Assembly: GCA_035762425.1 (NCBI GenBank)
Contig: DASTOW010000294.1
Span: 1-30,119, forward strand
Length of the DNA stretch: 30,119 bases
Direction of reading: 5' to 3'
Source of the DNA: AWTP1-13 sp035762425
GTDB lineage: Bacteria; Pseudomonadota; Alphaproteobacteria; Rhizobiales; Hyphomicrobiaceae
Both the position numbers and the translations under genes were made by a program. The notes under the pieces are model-generated. The model was given only the letters and a program-made list of their open reading frames with translations, had not been told where the DNA came from and did no database searches. Positions 7,451 through 14,802 of the stretch are shown here, piece after piece; the first letter of the stretch is position 1, and each line of letters starts with the position of its first letter.

Positions 7451-7734
7451 CGTCCGCGGCCCGGCTTGTTGAGCCTGTCGTCACGCTCCATCGCCCGGTA
7501 CCACTCAGCCGTGCCCACCCGATAGTCGTCAGGTCGGCCTGCACCGTAGCGATAGAGGCGATTGCCGGCGCGTATCGAGCGGCAATGGCGCTCGCCATCC
7601 TGCCACCAGCACCGGCGATAGGCGACTTGCTCTACGTGTTTGGTGATGCCCGGCTTTATGGGTGCCGTCGGGGCTGCGAAGGCAGGACCACCAGCTGCAA
7701 CGGCCAAGATTGTAGCGACCAAGATACGCATCAT
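7447..7734 (-). CDS. Small exported protein with Cys-Trp motif, function unknown
   Basis: A 95-residue protein starting at tandem ATGs (7734 and 7731) after a GGGAGAG ribosome site. A Sec signal peptide (ILVATILAVAAGG, cleavage after AFA near residue 20) precedes a mature part with RRCWWQDGERHCRS and a charged C-terminus. The C-WW-xDGE-xx-C arrangement resembles the YWNGEYC end of the secreted protein at 6546, which suggests a shared small fold or family. It converges on the 76-residue gene with a 4-bp overlap of stop codons. No function can be assigned. Confidence 0.6.
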   Translation of the reverse strand: MMRILVATILAVAAGGPAFAAPTAPIKPGITKHVEQVAYRRCWWQDGERHCRSIRAGNRLYRYGAGRPDDYRVGTAEWYRAMERDDRLNKPGRGR

Positions 7735-7966
7735 TTGTTCTCTCCCATGTTGCCCCCTCGACGAAGCAACAACGCGGGACCACCTGCGCAAGTTTCAGAG
7801 GCCTGCCCGTCGCGAATTCGCGTGGCTCGCACCATCGCCTCGATTAGGCGGCCTTTGCGATTGTCACAGTGGCTGCGTTTTCTGGGCGATGACCGTGTAC
7901 GTCTAGTCGCGGCGTCCTCAGCGTGGTACCGATCGCGCGTGACCGTGCGGCGCTAGGGGGGATGGC

Positions 7967-8461
7967 ATGCGGCCTATGCTTGGTCTGCTCGTGTCGACTG
8001 CGTTTTTGCTGGCTGCTCTTCAGCCCGTCCGGGCCCAGTCTCCTGCCGGCCAGTGGAACAGCGAAGGCGCGCGAGCCGAGGTGGAAATATACCCGTGCGG
8101 TGCGCCTGGGCACGACGTCAGCAATCAAAAGATGCTAGACACACTCTGCGGCTACGTCACGGACAAAGGCGCGCGTTTGTGTGGGAGGGTGGTGAAGGTT
8201 CTTCCCAAGGGATTGGCGGAGCTTCAAGCCAAGGGCAAGAAGGCTGAGGACGTGCTCGCACACCCGGTGCTGTGCGTTTCGGCTGCCGCCGACCAGACGT
8301 GGCCCTGGAAAGGCGGCGTCTTCAACCTCGACGACGCCACGGCCTATTGGGTCCGGCTCGCACCGCAAGGGGTGGACAAGTTGAAGTTCAGTGCCTGCGG
8401 CTTGGGCGGGTGGTACTGTCCGAGCAAGGGTGAGTTCGTCTGGACGAAGGCCAGCGAATAG
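7967..8461 (+). CDS. Exported DUF2147-like protein
   Basis: A 164-residue secreted protein. The signal peptide ends near VRA at residue 23. The mature chain begins with AGQWNSEGARAEVEIYPCG, then LCGRVVKVLP, a Trp-Lys-Gly-Gly turn (WPWKGGVFNLDD) and SACGLGGWYCPSKGEFVWTK. The order of a GxW opening, a Cys-Gly pair and a final Cys/Trp strand resembles the DUF2147 beta-barrel-like family, but I am matching by eye and the similarity is moderate. AGGGGGG precedes the ATG. Cysteines may form disulfides in the periplasm. Function of that family is unknown. It stands alone, convergent with the amino-acid importer operon. Confidence 0.65.
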   Translation: MRPMLGLLVSTAFLLAALQPVRAQSPAGQWNSEGARAEVEIYPCGAPGHDVSNQKMLDTLCGYVTDKGARLCGRVVKVLPKGLAELQAKGKKAEDVLAHPVLCVSAAADQTWPWKGGVFNLDDATAYWVRLAPQGVDKLKFSACGLGGWYCPSKGEFVWTKASE

Positions 8462-8520
8462 CTGGCAGCCGCCTTAATGGCAGCAGGTCTAACTGGCCAC
8501 ACGCAGCCGAGCACCGCCAG

Positions 8521-8542
8521 GTGCAAGGCTTGAGCTTTGCAC
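8521..8542. terminator. Hairpin in a convergent intergenic gap
   Basis: GTGCAAGG-CTTGAG-CTTTGCAC forms an 8-bp stem with one G-U pair and a 6-nt loop, followed on the plus strand by TGCTTTCT. It lies 60 bp after the DUF2147-like stop. The surrounding gap 8462-8763 holds no gene I can support; this hairpin and the one at 8561 are its only clear structures. Confidence 0.4.
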
Positions 8543-8560
8543 TGCTTTCTGTCACGGCGC

Positions 8561-8588
8561 GCCGTGGCAGGTGCTGCAGTGCCACGGC
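8561..8588. terminator. Perfect 9-bp stem-loop in a convergent intergenic gap
   Basis: GCCGTGGCA, a 10-nt loop (ggtgctgcag), then TGCCACGGC. The arms are perfectly complementary. The structure lies 175 bp past the stop of the minus-strand permease operon and 100 bp past the plus-strand gene. There is no T-tract on either side, so a Rho-independent role is uncertain. Confidence 0.4.
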
Positions 8589-8763
8589 TTGGAACCAAAC
8601 TCAGCCCACGTCGTTTAGACGGCGGCCCGGCGGACCATCCCCGCAGGTCCAAACGGCTGGGGGCGCCATGGCATCGATCTTGGCGCCTCTTCGCTTGGGC
8701 TGTGCCGAGGTGAACGGTATGTGCCATCAGGCCGCGCACATCCAAGTAGGGTCCAAGTCAACG

Positions 8764-9465
8764 TCAGGGCTTGGTCACGCCTGCGTTGAGATCGGGAGCA
8801 ACCCATCGCTCAAGGAGTGAGAACACCGCTGTGACCGTGAAGTTGATCGTCAGATAAATGGCGCCGGCGCACAGGAAAACTTCCACGGCCCGGAAACTCT
8901 CGGAAATCAGCTTGTGCGCGACACCGGTAACTTCCATCAGCGTAATGGTGCTGGCGAGCGAGGTGGCCTTGATCATCAAGATGATCTCGCTTGCGTAGGC
9001 GGGCAGCGCTTGGCGAAATCCGAGCGGCGCAATGATCCGCCAATACAGTGTCATGCCCGACATGCCAAATGCCCGGGCAGCCTCGACGGCTCCTGCGGGA
9101 ACGGATTGCAAGCCGCCGCGCAAAATTTCCGCAGTATAGGCGCCCGTGTTGAGGGTCAGGGCCAGCAGAGCACAATGGTAGGGATCTCGAAATAGCCACC
9201 ATAGCCCGTAGTCCTGAAAGAACGGCCTGAACTGGCCCAAGCCGTAGTAGATCAGGAAGACTTGCACGAGGAGCGGCGTGCCGCGGAAGACGAACACGTA
9301 GCCGTGTGCAAGCCAGCCCAATGGCCTGATCGGCTGGCGCATCAAGGCAACCAGCGCCAGTGCCAATGCTAGACCAAGCCCGATCGATGAGAACGCCAGC
9401 TTCAGCGTCAGCGGAATGCCGCCAAGCAGCCGCAGGAAGCTGTCGGTCATGAACTGCACGTCCAT
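8764..9465 (-). CDS. Polar amino acid/opine ABC transporter permease (HisM/OccM type)
   Basis: A 233-residue inner-membrane permease of the His/Glu/Gln/Arg/opine uptake family, with about five transmembrane segments. Its first domain segment reads GGIPLTLKLAFSSIGLGL, followed by FRGTPLLVQVFLIYYGLGQF, a hallmark of this family. The cytoplasmic EAA loop EAARAFGMSGMTLYWRIIAP docks on the ATPase. Its ATG lies one base after the stop of the partner permease (TGA-C-ATG), with an AGGGGGAG ribosome site inside that gene, so the two are translationally coupled. It is the last gene of the minus-strand operon. Substrate specificity cannot be read from the permease alone. Confidence 0.92.
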   Translation of the reverse strand: MDVQFMTDSFLRLLGGIPLTLKLAFSSIGLGLALALALVALMRQPIRPLGWLAHGYVFVFRGTPLLVQVFLIYYGLGQFRPFFQDYGLWWLFRDPYHCALLALTLNTGAYTAEILRGGLQSVPAGAVEAARAFGMSGMTLYWRIIAPLGFRQALPAYASEIILMIKATSLASTITLMEVTGVAHKLISESFRAVEVFLCAGAIYLTINFTVTAVFSLLERWVAPDLNAGVTKP

Positions 9466-9466
9466 G

Positions 9467-10252
9467 TCAGCTCCCCCTCATCCCACGCCTCGCCCATGCT
9501 TCCGCCCGACGGAACAGCCATGTCGAAAGCGTCGTCAGGGCGAGATAGAACGCGGCGCACGTTATGTAGAAAGGGAAGGGCTGGCGGGTCGAACCCGCCG
9601 CCACGTGTGCCTGCCGCAACAGATCGGAGAAGCGTGTCTCATGGATCAGCACGACATCTCCGATCTTGATGCCCGCCCAGTGCACGGCAAGCCCGACAAC
9701 CGCGACGAGTGCCGCCTCCTTGAGCACGAGTTGCCAAATATTGCCGAGCCCCGGCACGGCATAGCGGAGCACTTGCGGTCCGACGATGCGCCGCACCAAC
9801 GTGAGGCCAGACATGCCGAACGCGCGCGCGGCCTCAATCTCTCCGGAGGGCATGGCCAAGAACGAGCCGCGGATCACCTCCGACTGATAGGCTCCCGAGA
9901 CGAGCCCGATCGCAAGGGTCCCCGCGACAAACCCGGGCACGCCGATAAAGCCGTCGTAGCCCAGCTTGTTGCCGATCGCCGTGACGATTGCGCTGCCACC
10001 GAAGTAGAACAGGTAGATCACGAGCAGATCCGGAACGCCGCGCAGGATCGTCGTGTAGGTGATCGACACGCGCTCAAGCAGCCGGTGGCCTGACATCCGG
10101 CCCGCTGCGGCTATGCCCCCGAATACCAATCCGAGCAGGAACCCCGTCAGCGCAACGATCAGGGTCAGCCCCGTGGCGAACACCATTTCATCGAGCCAGC
10201 CGTTGGGCCCCCACTGCATCAGCTCGAAGTAACTCTTCGCGCCTGTGGGCAC
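9467..10252 (-). CDS. Polar amino acid/opine ABC transporter permease (HisQ/OccQ type)
   Basis: A 261-residue permease partner. It has WLDEMVFATGLTLIVALTG in the first segment, LRGVPDLLVIYLFYFGG and the EAA loop EAARAFGMSGLTLVRRIVGP, all expected for the HisQ side of this importer type. The longest frame begins at GTG 10252; an ATG at 10219 (QWGPNGW start) is an alternative, and neither has a strong ribosome site. It lies downstream of the binding protein with a 76-bp gap and is coupled to the HisM-type gene by a one-base spacing. The two permeases form the heterodimeric channel. Confidence 0.9.
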   Translation of the reverse strand: MPTGAKSYFELMQWGPNGWLDEMVFATGLTLIVALTGFLLGLVFGGIAAAGRMSGHRLLERVSITYTTILRGVPDLLVIYLFYFGGSAIVTAIGNKLGYDGFIGVPGFVAGTLAIGLVSGAYQSEVIRGSFLAMPSGEIEAARAFGMSGLTLVRRIVGPQVLRYAVPGLGNIWQLVLKEAALVAVVGLAVHWAGIKIGDVVLIHETRFSDLLRQAHVAAGSTRQPFPFYITCAAFYLALTTLSTWLFRRAEAWARRGMRGS

Positions 10253-10328
10253 GGTGCTCTGCTCTAGGAGAACGAATGTTCACACGGGAGAAGGGGCACG
10301 CGCGCCCCTTCTGATTTGCTGCGACAGC

Positions 10329-11168
10329 TCAGCTTTGCGGCGTCAAGTCGATCTTGAACCATTTGATGGTCAGGGTCTTGATCGTGCCGTCGGCGATGGC
10401 TGCCGTGATCGCGTCATCGAATGCCTTCTTCAAATCAGCGTCGTCCTTGCGCAGGCCGACCGCCACTCCCAATCCGAGGATGCCGCCACGGAACGCCGGT
10501 CCGGCGATCATCATCTCCTTGCCATTGGGTCCATCAATTGTTGCCGTCGCCGCCGTGTGCGCCATGACCGCTGCATCGATGCGCCCGGCTGCCAGGTCGA
10601 GATCATGCTGCTCGGTGGTCTTGTATTCACGGATCTCGGCGACACCCTTGAAGTATTTCTCGGCAAATGCCGAATTCGTGGTCGATCCCTGCACGCCGAT
10701 GACCTTGCCCTTGAACTGATCCTTCAGGCCATCGATGGCTTTTTCGGCCGACGCAAGATCCTTGCTGAGGTTGTAGTTCCCGGTCGGAAGCTTGGCGAGC
10801 GGCGAGCTCTTCAACGTCATGAACCCATGCGGACCACCGGCGTAGGGTTGCGTGAACGCGAGCGTCTCCATGCGCTTGGGTGTGATGTTCATGCCAGCCA
10901 TGATCGCATCATATTTTTTCGCGGTCAGGGATGGAATGATGCCATCCCAGTCCTGCGCCAGGAACTCGCAGTCGAACTTGGCCCGTTTGCACAGCTCCGC
11001 ACCGAGATCGAGTTCGAAGCCCTCGAGCTTTCCCTGTGAGTTTGTGAAATTCCAAGGCGCATAGGCGCCTTCTGTTGCGATCTTCACCTTGCGCGTCTGT
11101 GCGTCAGCCGTCGCAGCGAGAGATGCAGTCGCGACGGCAGCTGCCAACAGGTATCTTGCGAGCTTCAT
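10329..11168 (-). CDS. Family 3 solute-binding protein (octopine/nopaline/basic amino acid type)
   Basis: A 279-residue periplasmic binding protein with a Sec signal peptide (ARYLLAAAVATASLAATADA, cleavage near residue 23). The mature chain starts with VKIATEGAYAPWNF and continues with GFELDLGAELCKR, QDWDGIIPSL, YDAIMAGMNITPKRME and FKGKVIGVQGST. These are characteristic of lysine/arginine/ornithine- and opine-binding proteins. EGAYAPWNF and AQDWDGIIP resemble octopine/nopaline receptors especially. GGAAAGGAAAG precedes the ATG at 11168; longer in-frame starts would remove the signal. It sits between its ATPase and permease genes on the minus strand. The ligand is probably a basic or opine-like amino acid; I cannot narrow this further. 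Confidence 0.9.
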   Translation of the reverse strand: MKLARYLLAAAVATASLAATADAQTRKVKIATEGAYAPWNFTNSQGKLEGFELDLGAELCKRAKFDCEFLAQDWDGIIPSLTAKKYDAIMAGMNITPKRMETLAFTQPYAGGPHGFMTLKSSPLAKLPTGNYNLSKDLASAEKAIDGLKDQFKGKVIGVQGSTTNSAFAEKYFKGVAEIREYKTTEQHDLDLAAGRIDAAVMAHTAATATIDGPNGKEMMIAGPAFRGGILGLGVAVGLRKDDADLKKAFDDAITAAIADGTIKTLTIKWFKIDLTPQS

Positions 11169-11214
11169 CGTGCTTTCCTTTCCTGACACTGACTTCACGA
11201 AAGATCGGTGCACT

Positions 11215-11991
11215 TTACCCTTGCAGTTGACTGGAGATGAACTGCCGACAGCGTTGCGAGCGCGGGTTGTGCAGGACTTGACTCGGCGGGCCCTCTTCCT
11301 CGATTTGGCCACGATGCAGAAAGACCACGCGGCTCGCCACTTCCCTGGCAAACCTGATTTCATGGGTGACCAGCAGCATGGTGCGATGCTCTTGGGCTAT
11401 CGCCCGTATAACGCGCAGCACTTCGCCTACAAGTTCGGGATCGAGCGCCGATGTTGGCTCATCGAACAGCATCACCTTGGGGCGCATGGCCAGCGCCCTG
11501 GCTATGGCCGCACGTTGCTGCTGCCCGCCCGAGAGCTGTGCCGGATACTGGTGCGCCTTGTCGAGAATGCCGACCTTGGCGAGCAGAGCTTCCGCCTCCG
11601 CGGTCACCTCGGCTTTCGGCCGCTGCTGTACATGTATCGGGGCCTCAATCAGGTTCTGCAGCACGGTCAGGTGTGACCACAAATTGAAGCTCTGAAAGAC
11701 CGTCCCGATTTGCGAGCGGATCCTGTCGATCTGCTGCCGATCCGCCGGCTTGCGCCCGCCCCCCCGCGCCGGTCGCAGCCGCACTTCCTCGCCTGCCACC
11801 ACGATCTGGCCATGCTCGGGGACCTCGAGCAAATTCATGCAGCGAAGCAGTGTCGACTTACCAGAACCCGACGATCCGATGATCGCGATCACATCGCCGT
11901 CGAAGGCCGCGAGCGAGATGCCCTGTAGCACTTCAAGCGCACCGAACCGCTTCTTCAGGCCCCTGACCTCGATCGCCGGCCCATTGGTCAC
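11215..11991 (-). CDS. Polar amino acid/opine ABC transporter ATPase (HisP/OccP type)
   Basis: A 258-residue cytoplasmic ATPase. Walker A is GSSGSGKST (residues 39-47), the Q-loop is in GTVFQSFNLWSHLT, the signature is QLSGGQQQR, Walker B is VMLFDEPTSALDPE, and the switch His is in LLVTHEIRFA. FNLWSH and LNLLE-type motifs are standard for importers of polar amino acids. I choose the GTG at 11991, which puts the first strand (AIEVRGLKKRFG) at the usual place. GTG 11997 is equally possible, and the ribosome site is weak for both. The frame stays open for hundreds of bases upstream, but that part lacks family features. It is the first gene of the four-gene importer operon, 46 bp before the binding protein. 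Confidence 0.9.
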   Translation of the reverse strand: MTNGPAIEVRGLKKRFGALEVLQGISLAAFDGDVIAIIGSSGSGKSTLLRCMNLLEVPEHGQIVVAGEEVRLRPARGGGRKPADRQQIDRIRSQIGTVFQSFNLWSHLTVLQNLIEAPIHVQQRPKAEVTAEAEALLAKVGILDKAHQYPAQLSGGQQQRAAIARALAMRPKVMLFDEPTSALDPELVGEVLRVIRAIAQEHRTMLLVTHEIRFAREVASRVVFLHRGQIEEEGPPSQVLHNPRSQRCRQFISSQLQG

Positions 11992-12329
11992 AAGCACGCT
12001 GCCACCCGGTTTGGCCCAACCCGCCGTTTCGCTATGCTTCCATCCAGTCAGCGCGCTGACAAGTGGTTTCGCGATAGACCAGTCGAAAGCGGGCGCACTT
12101 GGGGCTGCCTTGCCGCGGACAGGCCAGCCCATGGTCAACTGCCGCGTTAGCGTACAAGCGGCAGTCCGGGCCGCCATGCAATAAGGGCGCCGCTCCCTGT
12201 TGTCAGGCCGCGAGGGGGCGACGGGGGACATTGGATCGAGGCCCGTTCCAGACTGCTGCGTATTGGCCGGCCGTGGCGATGTGATTGACGGGTGACACGA
12301 GAGCGGCAAACGCGCCCTGGGCGAACGGG
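11992..12329. other. Intergenic region upstream of the importer operon
   Basis: This 338-bp stretch lies between the flavoprotein stop (12330) and the ATPase start on the minus strand. I see no supported gene. It must contain the importer promoter unless that operon is read through from the flavoprotein gene. Its one distinctive structure is the inverted repeat at 12138-12165. Confidence 0.5.
12138..12165. repeat. Inverted repeat in the importer leader
   Basis: ACTGCCGC, a 12-nt spacer, then GCGGCAGT: perfect 8-bp arms, about 150 bp upstream of the ATPase start. It could be a regulator site or a leader hairpin; nothing distinguishes these. Confidence 0.4.
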
Positions 12330-13556
12330 TCACGCCGGCGCCGGAGTGGGATACTGCGGCGGAGCTTGCACGATCGGCGCCGCGGCCGCGAGGATTTCCG
12401 CGCGTATGCCGGTGCGTGGTGGATAAATGCGTTTTTGATTGATCGTCTGCTTTATCACCTTGGCTGCATGGCCGCTCGACAGCAGCTGGCGATCCCAGCC
12501 GACGGTATACAGTGCACCCCAGCTGCCGAGATCGAGTACGGTCACATACCAGTCGATATGCAGTGCAAGGGTCGGTAGACCGAACAGGTCGGCCACTACG
12601 TTGTGGCCGGCAAACCGACCCATGGGGCGCGCGAACTGGCAGGACATGACGGTGGAATGCACGCCATCGACCCGGCTGAACGCCACGTCGCCAGCGGCGA
12701 ACACGTTGTCCAGGCCGGCCACGCGCATGCATGGGTCGACGGCAATGCGACCAAGCCGGTCGCGCGTCGCCGGCAATGCTGCCGCGAGCGGGTTCGCTCG
12801 CATGCCCGCGCACCACACAATCGTCTGCGCAGGAATGGTTTCCCCGGAGGCGAGCGTGATGCTGTCGGGGTCGGCTGCGGTGACCTTGCTCCCCAACCGC
12901 GTCTCGACGCCAAGCGCGCTGAGCGCCTGGCACACTGCCGGGCGCGCATGATCCCCGAGCGCCGCTGCAACGACCTGATTGTGATCGACGAGAATTACTC
13001 GCTGCATGTCGGCCGGCAGCGCGCGGATGAGCTTGCTCGGCATCTCGGTCGCCACTTCGATGCCGGTAAGGCCTGCGCCAACGACGACCACAGTCGAGCG
13101 GCCGGCAGAGGCGGAACGCGTGGCGCGCGCTGCAATGTGTGCGTTGAGGCGCACCGCGCCCGCGTAGGTGTCGACATCAAAGCCGCTGCTGGCGAGGCCC
13201 GGGATCTCGGGGCGGGCCAATTCACTGCCAAGCGCCAGCACGAGCCGATCGTAGGCCAACAGCTCCAGGCCACCGGCAGTTGCGACGGCCACCTCCTGTT
13301 TGGCGGTATCGATGGTCTCGACCCGGGCGGTCAAATGCTTGACGCCGATCGGATCGAGCACCGCGCCGAGCGGGATGGCAACATTGGCAAGATCGACCTC
13401 GTAGTTGCGAACGCGAATGTTGTGATAGGGGTTGCGATCGACAACCAGAACCTCGATGCCACCCGAGCGGGTGCCGATCTCGTCGAGCTTGCGTGCAGCG
13501 CCGATGGCGGCCCATAGACCCGCAAACCCGGCTCCAAGTACAAGGATGCGCGCCAT
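12330..13556 (-). CDS. NAD(P)/FAD-dependent oxidoreductase, type-II NADH dehydrogenase-like
   Basis: A 408-residue flavoprotein of the pyridine nucleotide-disulfide oxidoreductase fold. The FAD-binding loop is at the very start (ARILVLGAGFAGLWAA). The second Rossmann loop for NAD(P)H is VVVVGAGLTGIEVATEMP, and the FAD ribityl motif is DNVFAAGDVAF. VDRNPYHNIRV after the first strand and the long C-terminal region resemble NDH-2 enzymes, which pass electrons from NADH to quinone without pumping protons. The C-terminal tail (APPQYPTPAPA) is Pro-rich and has no clear membrane helix. The ATG at 13556 is preferred because the FAD motif then starts at residue 3. Whether it truly acts on quinone is not shown. 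It lies downstream of the AraC gene on the same strand. Confidence 0.85.
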   Translation of the reverse strand: MARILVLGAGFAGLWAAIGAARKLDEIGTRSGGIEVLVVDRNPYHNIRVRNYEVDLANVAIPLGAVLDPIGVKHLTARVETIDTAKQEVAVATAGGLELLAYDRLVLALGSELARPEIPGLASSGFDVDTYAGAVRLNAHIAARATRSASAGRSTVVVVGAGLTGIEVATEMPSKLIRALPADMQRVILVDHNQVVAAALGDHARPAVCQALSALGVETRLGSKVTAADPDSITLASGETIPAQTIVWCAGMRANPLAAALPATRDRLGRIAVDPCMRVAGLDNVFAAGDVAFSRVDGVHSTVMSCQFARPMGRFAGHNVVADLFGLPTLALHIDWYVTVLDLGSWGALYTVGWDRQLLSSGHAAKVIKQTINQKRIYPPRTGIRAEILAAAAPIVQAPPQYPTPAPA

Positions 13557-13588
13557 GCTGTGCACCTAACCAATGCTAACACCCGCGC

Positions 13589-13613
13589 ATGGGGCGTCGT
13601 GTGAGCGCCCCAT
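13589..13613. repeat. Stem-loop between AraC-type and flavoprotein genes
   Basis: ATGGGGCG, a 9-nt loop, then CGCCCCAT: perfect 8-bp arms. On the minus strand it falls after the AraC stop (13677) and 33 bp before the flavoprotein ATG. It could attenuate, terminate or bind a regulator. No T-tract follows. Confidence 0.4.
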
Positions 13614-13676
13614 TGCCGGGGCTGCCGAACTGTCCAACCACGCGCAGTCAGAATCTGCGCAAACAAGTTGCCTTGC

Positions 13677-14579
13677 TCACGGCCAATCGGCAAACGTCGG
13701 CGAGACCTGGGGTGGTCTGCCGGCCGCGCCGCGCCGCATCTTGTCACGCCGGTAGCGCGCGGGCGGAGTTCCCATAAGGCGAGCAAAGAATCGGTTAAAA
13801 TAGGCAGCATCCCTAAAGCCAAGACTGTGAGCCAGCTGCTTTACCGTGATGGCCGACCGCTCGAGCCGTACCAGGGCCTCGTGCAGCAGGCGCTGGTTGA
13901 GTAGGGTGCGGGGGCTGCGCCCCAGCACGTGCCTACAAACTGCATGCAAGCGGTCGGGCGTCACGCCGAGAGTGCGCGCGTACTGCGCGACGGGCCAGTG
14001 CTCGCGGAAGCGCTCCTCGACCATCTGGCGGAAGCGCATCAGGAGTGCGGTTGAGCCACCGACACCTGCCAGTGCTGTGGCAGATGCTCCTAGCTGTCGC
14101 CACAGCTGCACGAGACAGATCACCAGCGCCGCGCTGACCAGCGTCTCAACTCCGGGCTTGAGCTCGTGGAGCTCGCCGGCGACAAGCGCTAGAATGCGCG
14201 CCACGGCGGCCTCGCTTGGCGGTTCGATCGGCAACACCAGCGGCTGCTCGGCAACGAGCAGCCCCATCAGCTCTGCTCCTTCCGGCATCTGGCGGATGGT
14301 CTGCTCGATCAGATCGCGCCGCGCGGAGAGGAGATGACCGCTGCCGCCGGCTTCCACCGCCAGCCGCTGTACGGACGCAGCCGGTATCCACACCAACGCC
14401 GGCGCCAGAACCTGCAGATGTTCGTGGTTCGTGCTGAGCCGTGCTTCGCCCGTGCTCAGCAGCAACGCCCAGTCGAAGCCGCGCGCACTGGTCGAGGCTA
14501 GTCGCCACTCGCGCAATTCGAAGTGGCTTTGCACCTCCGATGCCGCCATGCGCACGGCCATCGGGCGCGGCTCCCTCAT
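13677..14579 (-). CDS. AraC/XylS-family transcriptional regulator
   Basis: A regulator of about 300 residues. The C-terminal region (195-280) holds the AraC-type double helix-turn-helix: AQYARTLGVTPDRLHAVCRH, followed by RSPRTLLNQRLLHEALVRLE, then ITVKQLAHSLGFRDAAYFNR and the closing FARLMGTPPARYRR. The N-terminal half looks like a cupin-type sensory domain (LQVLAPALVWIPA), as in regulators of aromatic catabolism such as the PobR/HpaA type; the effector is unknown. Several in-frame ATGs exist: 14579 is used here, while 14561 has a better ribosome site (GAGGGAG, 9 bp). It is divergent from the Liv-type importer and aldehyde dehydrogenase genes, which it probably controls. Confidence 0.88.
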   Translation of the reverse strand: MREPRPMAVRMAASEVQSHFELREWRLASTSARGFDWALLLSTGEARLSTNHEHLQVLAPALVWIPAASVQRLAVEAGGSGHLLSARRDLIEQTIRQMPEGAELMGLLVAEQPLVLPIEPPSEAAVARILALVAGELHELKPGVETLVSAALVICLVQLWRQLGASATALAGVGGSTALLMRFRQMVEERFREHWPVAQYARTLGVTPDRLHAVCRHVLGRSPRTLLNQRLLHEALVRLERSAITVKQLAHSLGFRDAAYFNRFFARLMGTPPARYRRDKMRRGAAGRPPQVSPTFADWP

Positions 14580-14802
14580 CACCAAGGTGCTCGCTCCAGC
14601 GCCGCGCATCCGCCGCCCGTAAAGTGCAATTCTTCCCCAGTTTTGTCCATTTTCGCACACAACCAGATGGTATTCACTCGGTCAAGCCGTGCTGAGAGAC
14701 CCCAACCGGTTCGTAGAGGCCGGAGCTGGCGCGGCCATGAGAGGACACGAAGCGCTCAGCCCGGCTGGCACCGGCTGACACCTGGATTGGGAGGGCCGCT
14801 CG

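Noticed and set aside
11992..12933. Upstream open extension of the ABC ATPase frame, giving up to 572 codons
   Set aside because: The extra sequence has no family similarity and runs across the end of the convergently placed flavoprotein coding region on the same strand; the ATPase is complete from 11991.
12603..13517. Plus-strand open frame opposite the flavoprotein
   Set aside because: Shadow: no start signal or domain, while the minus strand has two dinucleotide-binding loops in the right order.
14580..14802. Promoter boxes between the AraC gene and the LivK-like gene
   Set aside because: TTGTCC and TATTCA are present but 22 bp apart, too far for a standard promoter; no other pair was convincing.
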